64,000 nt of DNA from Taxawa tesnikishii (nom. ined.) (lineage: Eukaryota > Ascomycota > Dothideomycetes > Dothideales): contig JAPDRO010000013.1 of NCBI GenBank assembly GCA_030247885.1, forward strand, positions 310,001-374,000. Direction: 5' to 3'. The notes under the pieces were generated by a model. That model worked only from the letters and a program-made list of their open reading frames with translations. It was not told the origin of the DNA and made no database searches. Both the position numbers and the translations under genes were made by a program. Position 1 is the stretch's first letter. Each line of letters opens with the position of its first letter. Of this stretch, positions 31,847 to 44,583 are shown piece by piece.

Positions 31847-33050
31847 TCACGCCTTAATGTCCTCCTCATCCCTATACCACCCGAGATACTTTGCCAAATA
31901 CTCCCCGCAAGGCCCAGCGCTATGCCTCCACCTGTAAACCAGCATCCATTCTTAAACCACCACCAGCAGTCCGACACACTCTTCAGATTGACCCTCGTGA
32001 TCATGACACCCGTCGTCAACAACGCACTTCCGCATGTTCCCACAAAATACACCGGTCCCGCACCGATCGCCATTCCCGCAGCAGCCAACAGACCCGTCTG
32101 CACGACCGCCAGCCCGCTCAGCACGGCCTTGGTGTTGTGTTCGTGCGCGAGCGCGATGCTCTTGATCCCGGCTTTGACGTCGTCGCGGATGTCCATATGT
32201 GCGTAGATCATATCGTACAGCACTGTCCAGGCAATATTGCTTCCGTACAGACAAGCGGCGGCCATCAGTGCGGCGCTGTTGGCCAACAAATCCACACCGA
32301 GAGCCGGAAAACCCATGATGGCGCCCCAGGAGAAGGTGAGCCCGAGAACAGCTTGTGGATAGTTCGTCACACGCTTTGCGAGCGGGTAGGTACAGACTAG
32401 CAGCAGGGAGGGGTGGCGTAGAAAAAACAAGTGAGCGGAAATTGCAAGAGCACGGCTAGTCCGGTGAGTAATTGACCACCCGTGAAGACGAGGGCATTGA
32501 GGGGAGTTATGGCGCCCCGTGCGATGGGCCGTAGACGTGTGCGTGTGACGTGTGGATCTAGGTTGCGGTCCCATAGATCGTTGATTGTGCAGCCGGCGCC
32601 GCGCATGACGAGGGCGCCCGTGAGAAAGAGCGCTGTTGTCCCGATGATGGTGCTTGGTGCTGCCATAGGTGTTGCGAGTGGTGCGGCCATGAGAGTGCTG
32701 AAGAGGCACGGGAAGAAGAGGTAGTAGGTTCCCGTTGGCTTGTCGAGACGGACGAGCTCGGCGTAGGGTATGACAGGTTTGGGGAGGTGGGAGAGAAAAC
32801 CGGTTGTAGGAGAGATGTAGGCTGGTGGCGGTGCTGCTGAAGGTACTGGTGCATCATCCTGGAGGGCGGAGGTTGATTGGAGGCGCGATGGCACTATATA
32901 CAGCGCTGGGCGTGCATGCCTGGGAGATGGTATCCGAGAGATATGACTTGATCGGAGTGATTGCCTCAAGCCGAGAAAGGAATGCGGTGGATTCGTCGCT
33001 CTTCCTATCAATCGGCGCGCTCCGGCGCGAGGGAGCAAGGTAGGAATCAT
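31847..33050 (-). CDS. COQ2: 4-hydroxybenzoate polyprenyltransferase, mitochondrial
   Basis: About 401 residues from ATG 33050 with no intron. The enzyme attaches the polyprenyl tail to 4-hydroxybenzoate in coenzyme Q synthesis at the mitochondrial inner membrane. The N-terminus is basic and Ser/Arg-rich as in a presequence. The two Asp-rich UbiA motifs are present: [20 protein letters not shown] and [20 protein letters not shown]. Two breaks each need one base restored. One is a G/C run at 32406-32413 (FFYATP to [13 protein letters not shown]); the other is CCCC at 31903-31906, after which the family C-terminus [18 protein letters not shown] appears and stops at 31847. Without the second correction the frame runs to 31756 through unrelated sequence. 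Multiple membrane helices fit UbiA topology. Confidence 0.93.
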
Positions 33051-33966
33051 TCTTGTTCGTTGAGACCGAAACCAAACTTATCGTACAAGAAGCGAAGGAA
33101 ACTGCCACCTAACTTGATGAGATAATCCTCCTTAACAACCAGCCATGCCACGTACTTTTGAGATACCATACACCGACAGAACGAGCAAAGATGCTGCTCC
33201 GAATGCTCCCAAGCGACTTGAAACCTTCTTCAACGGCCTACCATTGCCCCGTGCAGAAAGGGTATGCAGTGAGATTTCTTGCCGGATGTGGCAGCTGCTA
33301 CAGCTTGCTTGATGCTGTGATGCCAAGCTGAAGTTTGATCGGATGAGGGTGATCTAAACAAAGTGGGTCGGATGGTATATGAACAGTGTTGTACACACGA
33401 CTCAGTTGACGGGAAAGAGTGAAGTAGGATGAACTTCACATGTAAAAGCCGAGTTCCAGGAACAAGAACAAGAACAGGGTCCGTGCTTTTAACCGGTGAT
33501 TAGCGCGAACCTGCTCCGCGTCGAATGCAGTTGCCTTCTCAAGCTCCGTCTCCGCCTTCCACCATCTTCTATACAGCAACTTGCGTGCGTGCGCCCGCGC
33601 TCAACACCTTGCTTCGCCTCACCTCACCTCACCTCACCTCGCCTCACTCCGCCTCGCCGCTGGATGCTGCGTGGGGGCCCAGACGGAGAAACTGTCGTTA
33701 CTGTGCACATCTGCCATGCGCGTGGCCGCTCAAGCTCTCACGAGCTCGCGCATTCACGGCTAGCGGCAACGTGCCTTTCCCTTCCTTCCCAATCCTCACC
33801 TGCAGGCCTTGCCATATTCGGCCTCGACAGCGTTCCCAGCCAGAACAGTGCACCTTCATATACAAACACTCATAGCGATTACCCTCCTTGTACCACGCTA
33901 CCTCGTCTATGCGCTTCACTTGATCACTCGACCGACTTGGCGGGAGCAGGCTAGCTATCTGACAAG
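33051..33966. other. Intergenic with a CCTCA repeat and a small open frame
   Basis: A plus frame from 33145 (MPRTFEIPYTDRTSKDAAPN) is open for about 55 codons but lacks support. CCTCA is repeated five to six times at 33616-33648, in a CT-rich leader before the JmjC gene. Confidence 0.4.
33616..33648. repeat. CCTCA tandem repeat
   Basis: Five to six copies of the 5-bp unit in the upstream region of the JmjC gene. A similar GTGAG/ACGAG array lies near 41551-41585 upstream of REC8, read on the other strand. Confidence 0.8.
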
Positions 33967-36900
33967 ATGCCTGCGCAGCGGCCTCGGGCAGCCTTCGAGC
34001 CAATCCCTCCCGATTTCGACCTCAATCGACTAGTGGAACGGAACGAGAACTTCCGCTATGTCGACCGAATCTCATGCGAGCAGATCGACGAACAAGGTGT
34101 CGCAGCATTCGAGAAGCTTGTCCTACTTCATGTCGTTATCGGCGGTAAGCCCCTCATCGTGGACACCTACGACCAGAAGCTAGATCCGTGGACCTTCACA
34201 CCAAAGTGGTTGCGCGACAACGTTGGGGAAAAGATAGAGCAGGCGCGCAACATCACGGCAAAAGAATATCTTCCCTTGACGATCGCGCATTATCTGAAAA
34301 ACATGGGCTTGTTGACCAATCAATATTTCGAAAACGAAACAAATTACAAAGACAGAAGCCGGCAACGCATCTACTTGAAGGACATCGATTGTCCCCAAGT
34401 ATGGCATGACAAGCTGCAGGAGCAGATACCAGCAGGACTCTTCTACCTGAACGAAAACACAGGTGACCATGGTGGACCCGGTGCAAGAGTTGACGCTACA
34501 TCAAATGTGCCAGGAAGGCGCCTGGGCCGCGGCATTGCTAGAGCTGGAGACTTGATGAGCAGTCTCCCACCGGAGATGCGTGCGGAGAACATGATGTGTT
34601 ATATTGGGCACGAGGGCACGTACACTCCCGCGCATCGAGAGATGTGTGCGACTTTGGGACACAACATCATGGTTGAAGCATCGGGTGAAATTGGAGAGGA
34701 TGGGAAGCCGGAGAAACCCGGATCGTCCATCTGGTTCATGACGGAATCAAAGGATCGTGCCACGGTTTCTGAATACTGGTTGTCGGTCCTCGGCCATGAT
34801 ATCGAGGTCGAAAATCATTTTTCACAAATCTCCGCTTGGAAGAGAGCGCCCTTTACCGTATATGTCGCGCAGCAGAGGCCGGGTGATTTCATCATCATCC
34901 CTCCTCTTGCTCCTCACCAGGTGTGGAACCGAGGCACTCGAACTATGAAGGTCGCATGGAACCGCACCACTGTGGAGACGCTGGAAATGGCCATGAACGA
35001 GGCTCTTCCCAAGGCCAGGATTGTCTGCCGAGACGAACAATACAAGAACAAGGCCATCATATACTACACTCTGATCAAGTATTCTGGTCTGCTCCAATCG
35101 GCCAAGACCCAGGCTGAAAGACAGCCTACTCAAGAGGCAAGCTTTGCGCTGCTCAACAGTTCGAAAATCAGGCAGCTCTACAAGGACTTCAAGCGCTTGT
35201 TCGCGCTTTTCAAGAACATCATGCTATCAGAGATGTTCTCGCCTGACGAACGTGCGGAGAAGTGCGACTTTCTTCCATTTGATAGCAACGTCACTTGCGC
35301 GTACTGCAGAGGCAACATCTTCAACCGTTTTCTATCCTGCCCGTCATGCAAAGACGCATTGGGTCACAGCGAGGAGGAGCCTTATGATGTGTGTATGGAC
35401 TGCTACGCCATGGGCCGGTCCTGTGGCTGCATCTCCAATCTCAAGTTCCACGAACAGTTCAAGTGGAAGGAGTTGACTCAGAAATACGAGGCTTGGCGCA
35501 AGCAGATTATCGAGTTTGAAGGCGGTCAAACCAATACGGACACGCCTCTCAATCTTGCAGACGAGCGGAGGCGCTACCCCAAGAAGACTCTTGCCGAGGT
35601 TTGCAGAGAGCAGTTAAAGCGTCGGCCATTCATGGATATCAAGAAGTCCAAAGAGGACCAAGTGGACCACGAAGAAAGTGAGGAAGAAATCCTTGTAGAT
35701 GACGAAGGTCGCGTGAAGAAGACGGTTAAGAAGCGATCCAAGACTTGGCTGAAAAACCATACGCCCTGCCATGTTTGCTGCCACCGTCATCCGAACTGGA
35801 AGATGGCGAAGTGTACTACATGCGACCGCTCGTGGTGTTATGGCTCGCTCTTCCGAGGTCACGACGATATGCCGTTCACAGTTATGGAAGATCTCAATTG
35901 GTCTTGCCCGCACTGCCAGGGCGTATGCTTCGCTGGCGGATGCCGCAAGGATCCAAACCAGAAGCCGTACGAACCCAAGGGCACTTTGTTAGGGCATGAC
36001 ACCAAGAAAGTCGCCGATGCACGGAGCGTGGAATGTCTGGTTGATTTTGGTGTGTCCAATCTCAACTGGATCCGGGACGATGAGCAGGCCACCGAGAGCG
36101 CTCGGATTCGGCGCGCCCGTGAAGAAGCCCAGCGTGCTAAAGCTATCGACCCTACACTCCAGGGCGATGACCGCTATGCTGATGATGGAGATCACCACCA
36201 CACGTTTGATGATCGCGTTGATGAGAGTCAGGTACAATTTGAGTACTCTCCAGATGCGAACCTCGATCCCGCCCTAGGAGGTCCAGGCCACTCACCCCAC
36301 CCTTACGCAGCATCACACCCGCGGGTTGACTTTGATGAGACCTCACTCCTCGAGCATTTGCAGCGCGCCGATGGCACCCTGCCTCCGTCAGCCGCTATAT
36401 TGCAGGGAGCGCCCGCTGCACCAGGGGTTACACGCCTGCCACGACAAGTGGTTTCGCTCCCGTCGCGAATAAGGGTTACCCTGACCCAAACGCTGATGAT
36501 CAATACCAATATCCTGATCCGACGGAAGGTCGCGAAGAGGACGAGGAAGACGATGACCACGAGCCGCGGACTTCCAGGTTCAAGCCTTTTAGAAAGGTTC
36601 ATGGAAAGGGTGATAAAGGAAAGGGGAAGCGCAGACACACAGAAGGGGAAGGCGAAGGAGACGATGAGATCTTCATGAACCCTAGTAAGAAAAAGCGCCG
36701 GGTGACCGAGGATGCCGCAGTGGTTCTGGCGCAACGTCCCCGCAACGAAGCGACTGTTCAGTTCCAAAAGAAAAAGAGCGCAAGGCGTTGGAAGAAGCGA
36801 AGAAACAGGGCCGGTTCGTTGCAGTCAGCGCTGCCCTCAAAGGCAAGAAGAAGCTTGTCAAGCTTCGTGTGCCTGGTGCGCGACTCGCTCAGCTTCTTGC

Positions 36901-37975
36901 ACGGCAGGCTACCCAACAAGCCCCGCCACTTGCCTCCCCTGTCGCAGACCAATGGAGAGGATGGAGGCGGAGAAACTGTTTTGCTCCGCTCGGATATTCC
37001 TACCGTCAACAGGAAAGAGAAGCCCAAGAAGAAGCAGGACAACCCCAAAAGGTCCGCGTGCCAGTCGAGCGCGATGAGGATTTCAGTATGCGTGGGGACA
37101 GACGGGAACGAAACGCGACGAAGCTCAAGAAACGGGGCTACTTCTCCGAGTATGAGGAAGTCGACGTCGCAACAGACGAAGAGGATAAGGCTGTTGACGT
37201 AGCACCGCCTCAAACCACCTATGATGCAAACGGCAAGAGGAGGGTTTCCAAATATCTGCAGCACAAGCACCAGGACGATCCCGAACTTCCAGACGTCTTG
37301 CCAGATAACCATCGCGATCGAGATCCGCGAGAATCACGCCGTAAAGCAGCAGCACGTCGTGCGTCTCCGTCGGGTGCAACCGGTGCCGAAAATCGACCAG
37401 CTATGCGTCCCGCGTCTGGACCTGCAAAGAACAAGCCGCAATTCTTTGATGGAGCCCTTGATGACGATTATCTGGATACGGACGCTATCTCCGACGACGA
37501 GGCATTGGTCGACGTTGATCACGACGCAGCTCCACTGCCCTTCAGCGCCATCAACGCCGTTTCCCATGTTCAGAACGGTCACGACAACAGGTTATCTCCT
37601 GCCTCAACGCGTCTATCTGCTGGCCCTAGCACCGCGGAAGAGGAAAACCGCTTAGCCAAGCTGCAAGCCCTCAAGATGGTTGAGGACGAACTGGAGCTCT
37701 CCTCTGCTGAGGCGTCACCCGCACCACAGCCTCGTGCTCCCGTCACGAACATGATGTCCGGTGGCAAAAAGAGCTCTATACTACACAAGTCAATCTTCGA
37801 CAGAGGAAAGAAGATCAAGATTGTCTCCGCAGCTGCCAAGCGTGCCTCGACCGGAGCGAAGAGCGCAAGGGCGGGCGCTAGTAGGGATCGGGATGAGGAT
37901 GACAGCGATACTGATACCGGAGACACCATCCCAGCACGTAGGGTGAGCAGAAGGAGTAGGGCTGGAAGAGATTGA
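33967..37975 (+). CDS. JmjC-domain protein with 4CXXC zinc region (several frame breaks)
   Basis: A very long gene (about 1,335 codons) starting MPAQRPRAAFEPIPPDFDLN. The JmjC core lies at about residues 205-340: the Fe(II) pair is probably His223/Glu225 in TPAHREMCATLGHN, with the second His at 317 in PLAPHQVWNRGT. A Cys-rich segment follows (CAYCRGNIF, CPSCKD, CMDCYAMGRSCGC; residues about 440-485). Next is a 4CXXC-R1-type zinc region from residue 601 (CHVCCHRHPNWKMAKCTTCD; CPHCQGVCFAGGC). The C-terminal third is charged and low-complexity with nuclear-localisation-like KKKRR. Likely a nuclear histone demethylase or chromatin reader; substrate unknown. Frame changes occur at GGGG 36424-36427, AAAAA 36771-36775, within 36905-36960 and near CCCCAAAA 37043-37050. 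The JmjC and zinc parts lie before all of these. Confidence 0.85.
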
Positions 37976-38994
37976 GAGGGTGGAAGATGGTGCGTGTTTG
38001 TATGTGCAAGTGCAAAGGGCTTGATAGAAAAGAGTTTCGATGAACTATGAACTTTTACTGACGGGAACGGCCGGCAAGCGCGCCTCCCTCGGATTGCTGG
38101 GAACGAAGGGAAGCATACGAGACTCTCTGCGCTACGACATTGGTAATGATGGGTCGCAGCTCTTTTTCGTGGAGCGTTACGGCGAGGTGCAGATTTTGAT
38201 ACTGAAAGAGCGAATAACCCAGAACGGATCTCTACCAATGATCCTTTACCCTACATGCCGCAATCCCGGAGCCACGGCATTATGTCTACAGTAGAACCGC
38301 ACTAGGCAGAGCGGTGAGTATCAGCGTGAATATGAAAACTGCCAGGATAGAACTGCAGGACTTCTTCAACATACGAGGTATTGTATACAAGTTAGCTTTA
38401 CCGCCTTCGCCTGCGTGACATCTTGACAGGCGTTTGTCCGTCCTCCCTATCCTCCCCTTAGTCTTATTCTCACGCGTTCGGCTGGCAAATCTGTCGATTG
38501 CTCACAACAGTCACAAACTCCCGCGGGCTCTATTGCACCATCAGTTGTGGGCTGGTCTGCTGCGTCTGCAACGGGGCAGCGAGACTCGCGAACAAATCCG
38601 AGAGAGGCTGTACAGAAGAGGAGCATTACCTGCCATGGGGGGCCGGGGAGGCGTGAGCTGTGTCCCATCATGACACGGTGAGCAGGATCGTTGTCAATCA
38701 TCAAAAAAACCGGCACACACACACATCGGGAAACGGAGAAAGATTGGTTTTGTCACAGGCCGAATAGCCAACCATTAGCTTTACAGAGGCATAGCAATGT
38801 TGAGCAACACCATACACATGGAGCCATTAATCTGCAAAACCCCTGTGGAATCTCTTCCATGACTATGCCATCTGCATCATGCTTCCGAAGATGTCGAAGA
38901 AGAAAGCCATACCTGTATATCCCTTCCGCAAAACAACTCCAGCAACCTTTACGAGGATTGTACGAACATCAACCGCCTCGTTAAATTCGCGTCC
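37976..38994. other. Intergenic between convergent JmjC gene and REC8
   Basis: No gene recognised. Immediately past the REC8 stop the same minus frame stays open for about 38 codons, which I take as chance. Confidence 0.5.
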
Positions 38995-41413
38995 TCATAC
39001 GAGCCGCATGTTGATAGGGCCGAACGCTTGCTCCTGCTCAACATGCAGGATGTTCTTGGTCGCCAGCGCGAGCACATGCAGCAAGCCCTGCGCAGCAACA
39101 ATGCGCGTGTTGCTCGCCGGCGGCAGCAGTGTCTCGAACTCAACACTTCCTCTGGGCTCTTCATCAGCGTCTGACTCTGCATCGCGGTTCTGGTCAGCTC
39201 TCCGAATACCAGCTTCGACAAAGCCGAGAAAATTGCCCGACTCCGAGTTCAGCGCCTGACGCACCCATGCCGCTGTACCAGCCGTCTGCGTATCCACGCC
39301 CGCAGCGAGGCCGAATGCCTCGAACTCCTCTTCGATGGTGGGGTGTGGATGTGCACCCTGATCGCCTGTGTCATCGAGTGGGATGTGGCAGTCGTCGAAT
39401 TCTTGAACTTGAGGACTGACCCTACCACGACCTAGGAGAGGACTGGCTGTAGGCATACGGCTGCCGCGTCGACTGAGGCCGCCGGCGACAGAGCTGGTCT
39501 GGAAACCACCAGCCGAGAAGATGGCGCCGCTGGGACGAACGGAGGAGACGCGCACCGAGGCGCTGTTCCACGGCATGAGTGGTGAAGGGTCTACGAGAGG
39601 AGTTTGGCCCTGACGTCCCACCTCAATAATCTGAGATGTCTTCTGTTAGCGGGATTCTCGGAAGATGCATGGCGTCAGTGAATGAATGTTCCCACTTGCA
39701 TCATCTCCCGTGATCGCTCCAAAATCACCTGCGTCGTCCATATAGACCTCGTTGCCTCCACGGCCCATCTCTGTACCATCTTCCCTGGGTCTGACTCGAC
39801 GTCCATCCACACCAGAGTCATCACCGGTATCTTCATCGCTTGCACGCTTTTGTCCGGCCACAGTCAATCTCACACCGGTGAGGGACTCGAGGAGGTTGTT
39901 GCCGACAAGCATGCGTAGTGGCTCTGGGATATCTTGGTTGCCGTAATATGTCCGCAATCCACCTAAGCCACTTCCCAGAACCCAAAAATCGGCGTTCTTC
40001 TTCGCGACAGCCGCAGCCCAGAGTTGCTCTTTGTGACGCCTTGCTTCACGCATGTTGGCGAGGTAGTCATTGCTCCATGCGGCAAGGTCTCTGTTGTGAA
40101 GCTCGGTTCGGTGATCGGGAGGAATAACCTTCTTCGCACGCTTAGGGCGAGCCGCTGCTGAGGCTGCGGTTTCATCGGTGTGGACGGCTGCGTCAGGTGC
40201 CGTGGGCTCAACGGGACGAGCCTGAGGTGGGAACGCTTCGGCGTCGGAGTAGAGGTCGTAGTCGTCTTGAGGGTGGAGAAAATCATCTGCTCCCTGACAG
40301 GTTTGTCAGTAAGAGGAACTTCTTTGAATGCATGATAGCCGCTCACAAGAGTGTCAGAAGTCCTGGTGGGACCCAGACCTGGTTGACCTTGAGGACCGAC
40401 AGCCCCAGTGGTACGCGCAGCTCCAGAAGCCATAGGTGCTGTCGGAGCCTGAGGCTCCAGCGGTTCGAAGATGAGATCTCCAGTGTGATCGTCGAAGTGA
40501 AAGCCAGGTTCCTCAAGACGATCTTGCCCATCAAATAAGGTGCTTCCCAGTGCTGTAATCCGCCTGCCATCATCATCGCGAAGAGTTGCGCTGGCGTAAA
40601 CGGATCCCAGTGGGCCTCCTGTAACAGAGCTCGCTGAGGGAGGAATCATGAGGCCTTGAAAGGAGGTGTCATTGGGATCGAGCACTGAACCTAGTATACT
40701 GGCATGAGGAGAGCGCGGTGAAAAAGAGCGCTGAGAAAAGTTCGGGGTCGAGAGGCCCAAGTCCAGTGCCATTGGATCGAGAAGGCGAACAAGGTCTAGC
40801 TCCGGATTGAACTCCGGATCGACCTGCAAGGTGATCTGCTCTGGCCTGTATTGCAGTCAGCAGCCCGCCCCGATTCCATCACGTTTGTGCGATTGCTTAC
40901 CTCGCTACGTGCTCGGCTGAAGGCTCGGTAGCAGCAGGAGCTTTGACAACCTTGAGTAAAGCACGCATCTGATGCTGTGCACGCTCTGCATCTGTAAGGA
41001 CGAAACCGCATTGCTGGAGATAGACTCGAGCAACGCCATAACTGCAGAGTTGTCAGACAGTGCCATCACCTGGGGCTAAAATATGGAGGAGCGGTCTTCT
41101 CACAGTAGGTTGCTCTGCAGTCTCAGCGCCATAGGCGCTTCCGGCGCGAGGATGGTTTCGCATGCTTTTGGCACGTTGACGTTGAGTATGTCCTTGCGGG
41201 TGACTTTCGTTGTAACAGATTTGGCGCCTAAGGTCGCGACGAGCCTGGGCCGGATTAGCCTCCCGACTTGCAAGTGACGATGTGGCGTGAAGTGAGACTT
41301 ACCATACAGTGGCGACACCGTATTTACGCTGGGTGAGGACTGTACATGCGGTTAGAGGACGCGTTTCTTCGCGTTTCGGGAGGCGTTTTCTCACCTTCGT
41401 GGCTGTAGAACAT
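38995..41413 (-). CDS. REC8: Meiotic cohesin alpha-kleisin Rec8
   Basis: Seven exons (41413-41395, 41339-41303, 41244-41104, 41041-40901, 40845-40347, 40293-39700, 39630-38995) join in perfect phase to 688 residues. The N-terminus reads MFYSHEVLTQRKYGVATVWL, then DILNVNVPKACETILAPEAP and MALRLQSNLLYGVARVYLQQ, the Rad21/Rec8 N-domain that binds the Smc3 head. It matches the Rec8 form rather than mitotic Rad21 (MFYSE..). The C-terminus has the winged helix that binds Smc1: NTRIVAAQGLLHVLALATKN, then HVEQEQAFGPI. The middle is acidic and variable with the IIEVGRQGQTPL motif. Five introns are GT-AG. The sixth (39631-39699) is GC-AG with a GCAAGT donor and CTAAC branch. It implies a meiotic capacity. 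No indels are needed. Confidence 0.93.
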
Positions 41414-43040
41414 TACGAACGCGGCGGGACAAGCGGCAAACAATAACCATACAGCAACAGCAGTCAACAGATAGATGGAGGTAGAAGATACACCCGATGC
41501 TGATGCTGCGTGAGAAACGTGAGAGATGGGGACCAGAAAGCCGAGATGAAGTGAGGTGAGGTGAGGCAAGACGAGACGAGACGAGCAATGACTCGGCAAA
41601 ATTCCGCTTTGGGAAAAAGGCGAGCTCGGGACGTGACGAGGCTAGACTCTGCAGCGCCATCAACGTGGTAACCAGTGGCCCTCGTATACTCTAGGAAATG
41701 CGATGTTCGGTACATTTCGGACACTGAACTACTCCATGAGATCCACTGGAGGCTGTGTCGCCGCCACGAGCCAGAAAGAAAGAACAGCAAAAGAGATAAG
41801 ATAGCACACCGGCGAAACTCGAACTCGTATCGCCTCCAGACGCACCTCGAGCAAGCAAGTTTGACTGAACGAGTTGACATCATCCTGAAGGGATCCGCTC
41901 ACGCGAATGGAGTGACCTACCAATTGGTCCACGGGATCGAATTCGTAACTCTTGCAACTCTACAAAACTGATACATCAGCTTATCGCCCGTCCCATGACA
42001 CGACTTGCAATGTTGATAATTCTCGGTCCATATGGAGCGCGTCCCTGTAGGAACTACAGCCATCACACACGACACCCCAAAGCATCCTGCATCTCAGATA
42101 CCGTCCGACCTCTCGAAACCCGAACGTTTCGATAATCGAGTCAGACGTGTGATAAGAGCCCAGACAGGCCGGTAGACGTGGCCGTGATCGACTGAGCTCT
42201 CGAATACGACTCGCCCATTCCGATGAGGGTTGCCGCCACCACTGCAATGCGATTCAACCCTAATGCTATGGCTATCAATGATTCCGCGACGGAAACAACT
42301 TATACGGGTGATGGTGAAGGTAGGTGGCTTGTGCTGGTTCCCAGAACTCCTCCGGATTCGTCTGCGTAGTGAACCAAGACCATCTTTGACGGACCGAAAA
42401 CTGTCCTTCCAAATATTCGGCATGAGGCGATGCTGAATGTGGCTGTTCGGTGTGAAGGTGCTGTTGGAGGTACGGGACTGCGAGAGAGAGGAGAGAGCAA
42501 ATGAGGGCGGAGGCCAGCGATTCTGCTAGGCGGTAATTGCTCTCAATAACCAGACAGCGACCCGACTTTTCAACATAGACGGTTGTTCCAAGGCCACGAT
42601 ATCTGCAAAGACGTCCAGTCTGGAGTCAATGTTGAGCAGCGGCAAGGCTCCCTGGTGAAGACATCAACTACCCGGTATTGCCACGATTAATCCTGTCCGA
42701 TGCGCTGGTAGAGGACGGAGGCTCAAACTAGGCTTATGCTTTCCAGGAGATTCCCACCGCGTCAGAGAAATGAAGCCGACCGGGATCTGGTGAGGTAGTA
42801 CCCAACAACAGAAATGTTGCCGTCGTTGCCAAAGAAGGCCCTTTTGCGTACGGACAACGACCGAATCCCCAGCTGTTTCACTGCCGAGCTGATCAGGAAC
42901 GAATGCTGTTCTATCCAAACACAAAGCGGATCCCGCGGAGTTAGTTGTCCAGAGAACACATCTGGTGCAAGACGAAATCGATGCTTAAAAGAAGGCAGTC
43001 CTCGTCCCCGTTCCCAAGTCCATCACATCATGCATCGTAT
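41414..43040. other. Intergenic, no gene recognised
   Basis: This is 1.6 kb between the REC8 start and the 3' end of the small membrane protein. A GTGAG/ACGAG short repeat lies at 41551-41585. Frames around 42094-42423 and 42664-42924 are short and lack family features. A tRNA-like GTTCGAGT near 41825 (minus) has no matching A box. Confidence 0.5.
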
Positions 43041-43419
43041 TCATCCAGATCCAGACTGCTGCTTCCCCTGTGAAGCTGGTTGTGAGGCTGGAGTAAGAGC
43101 AGGTGTATCCAGTTCCCTTCTCGCAACCAACTCATCAATTTTCTTCTGTAACTCCATCTTCTTCCCAACCAGTTTTGCGCGCATGTCCTCCAGCTGTTCG
43201 ATCTGTTCCGCGGGCGTGGCTTCGAGGCGAGCTTTCTTCTCCTGTAACATAGATACATTAGACTAATTCAAATGCGGAAGAAGGTATGAGTGAACTAACT
43301 TGTTTGAACTCTTGTTGAGTTTTGAGACCTGCACCGTATAGAGCTCCCACTGCGGTGATTGCGGCGACGCTGCCAGTGAGAACCCAGCGCCTGATGGTCT
43401 GCGCTTGTGCGGTTGACAT
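43041..43419 (-). CDS. Small single-pass coiled-coil membrane protein, unrecognised
   Basis: Exons 43419-43300 and 43241-43041 (intron 43242-43299, GTTAGT donor, CTAAT branch) give 106 residues. An N-terminal membrane segment (WVLTGSVAAITAVGALYGAG) follows a short basic stretch. A long charged helix comes next (KTQQEFKQEKKARLEATPAE; QIEQLEDMRAKLVGKKMELQ), and then a Pro/Gln/Ser-rich tail. This layout is common in small mitochondrial inner-membrane or assembly proteins, but I cannot name it. It diverges from HSK3, whose start lies 271 bp away. Confidence 0.75.
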
Positions 43420-43690
43420 GACGAAGTACAATCACAGAGCAGACAAAGATTCTAGCAAATGGACTATTGTGCCATTAGATAACAAAACTCCGAAAGCAGT
43501 AGTTACCGAACAGGATAGATGATAGCAGTCGAAGTGAAACAGAAATCTGGAACCCAGTCTTGGCAGATTTCACATGCTTCAAACCGCGACAACATCATCT
43601 ATCATCTGTAAACAAACTTCCAGCGACAGTTTAATAGCATCTAACTCTCAGCATCTCGAGGCACACACACTCTCACACATTCGCCGTACA

Positions 43691-44151
43691 ATGTCTTACC
43701 CCACCCGTGGCTCCACAACTCGCCTCTCCACCGTTCCAAACAGCGCCTCAAAGGCGCGCCAACTCTCGCACCTGCACGCGCAACTCGCACAACTGACGGC
43801 ACACATGAGCGATCTCGAGAATCTGCTTCGCATGACGGCCGTACAGGCTGATATGATGAGAGGACTTGGTGGATATGCTGGTGGAATGTGAGTGCACTGT
43901 GAACTATGCTACATGAGAACAAGGTCGGCACGAGCGGATATAGTGGGTTAAGGGAGGGCATGGCGGGAAAGAACAGAAGGAAGAAGAGGAGGCAGCAGGG
44001 GAGAATGAGGGTAGGCAAAGGGGTCAGACGAAGGCTGACGCGCGCTCACAGGTTCATGGCGGCGTCGAAGGTGCTGGGTGAAGAGACGGCTAACGAAGGA
44101 GATGCGAGTACCAGTGCTGGGAAACAGGAGGAGAGAGGCACGAGAGGTTGA
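43691..44151 (+). CDS. HSK3: DASH/Dam1 complex subunit Hsk3
   Basis: Exons 43691-43887 and 44052-44151 (intron 43888-44051) give 98 residues. Hsk3 is a small subunit of the fungus-specific DASH ring that couples kinetochores to microtubules. The sequence keeps the family helix: ARQLSHLHAQLAQLTAHMSD, LENLLRMTAVQADMMRGLGG, and after the splice FMAASKVLGEE. The short length fits. A longer frame runs upstream to 43574, but the ATG at 43691 starts the conserved reading (MSYPTRGSTTRLS) and has good context. Confidence 0.9.
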
Positions 44152-44583
44152 ACACTGGTTCCTGACTTATTGAGGGATTCAGGAGCTGAACATGCTCCAT
44201 CTCTGCCATACCCTTCTGCAAGACGAATGGTGTGGTTGCAGGGTTCAGTAGACGTGGCCAAGGACTGCTGGATCAGCGACAAGACGTGGAACGAGAACTC
44301 CGCTCGTCCTTTGCAGCCTGGTTGCGCCGTGAAGAAGCTTTGGGCATGGAAGGAAGTGTGTGGATGGTGGGTCGTCTGGGGTCATAGCTGGATTGTGAGC
44401 GCAGTTGAATGATGGAAAGGCATGCGTTAGGGGTTACGAGTAACGACGGAGAGGCAGCGCTCATGGATTTGTTGTCGTAAATTAATGTCATATTCTATGA
44501 TGCTCGCTAAGACCGCTTCATCAACGATTTACCAGCCCATGCAAGAGTCGTCTAAACGAGCAGGAAAGAAACACGGGAAGCCT
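44152..44583. other. Intergenic between convergent HSK3 and UBP6
   Basis: Shared 3' region of two convergent genes. No further gene seen. Confidence 0.5.

Noticed and set aside
38880-38994. Minus frame continuing about 38 codons past the REC8 stop
   Set aside because: The conserved kleisin C-terminus ends just before the stop (AFGPINMRLV) and what follows has no family similarity; treated as chance rather than readthrough.
40294-40346. Frame change in REC8 that looked like another one-base loss
   Set aside because: A good intron (GTGAGC donor, ACTGAC branch, CAG end) fits exactly and keeps phase.
41800-41850. tRNA-like B box (GTTCGAGT) on the minus strand
   Set aside because: No A box at the right distance and no acceptor-stem pairing.
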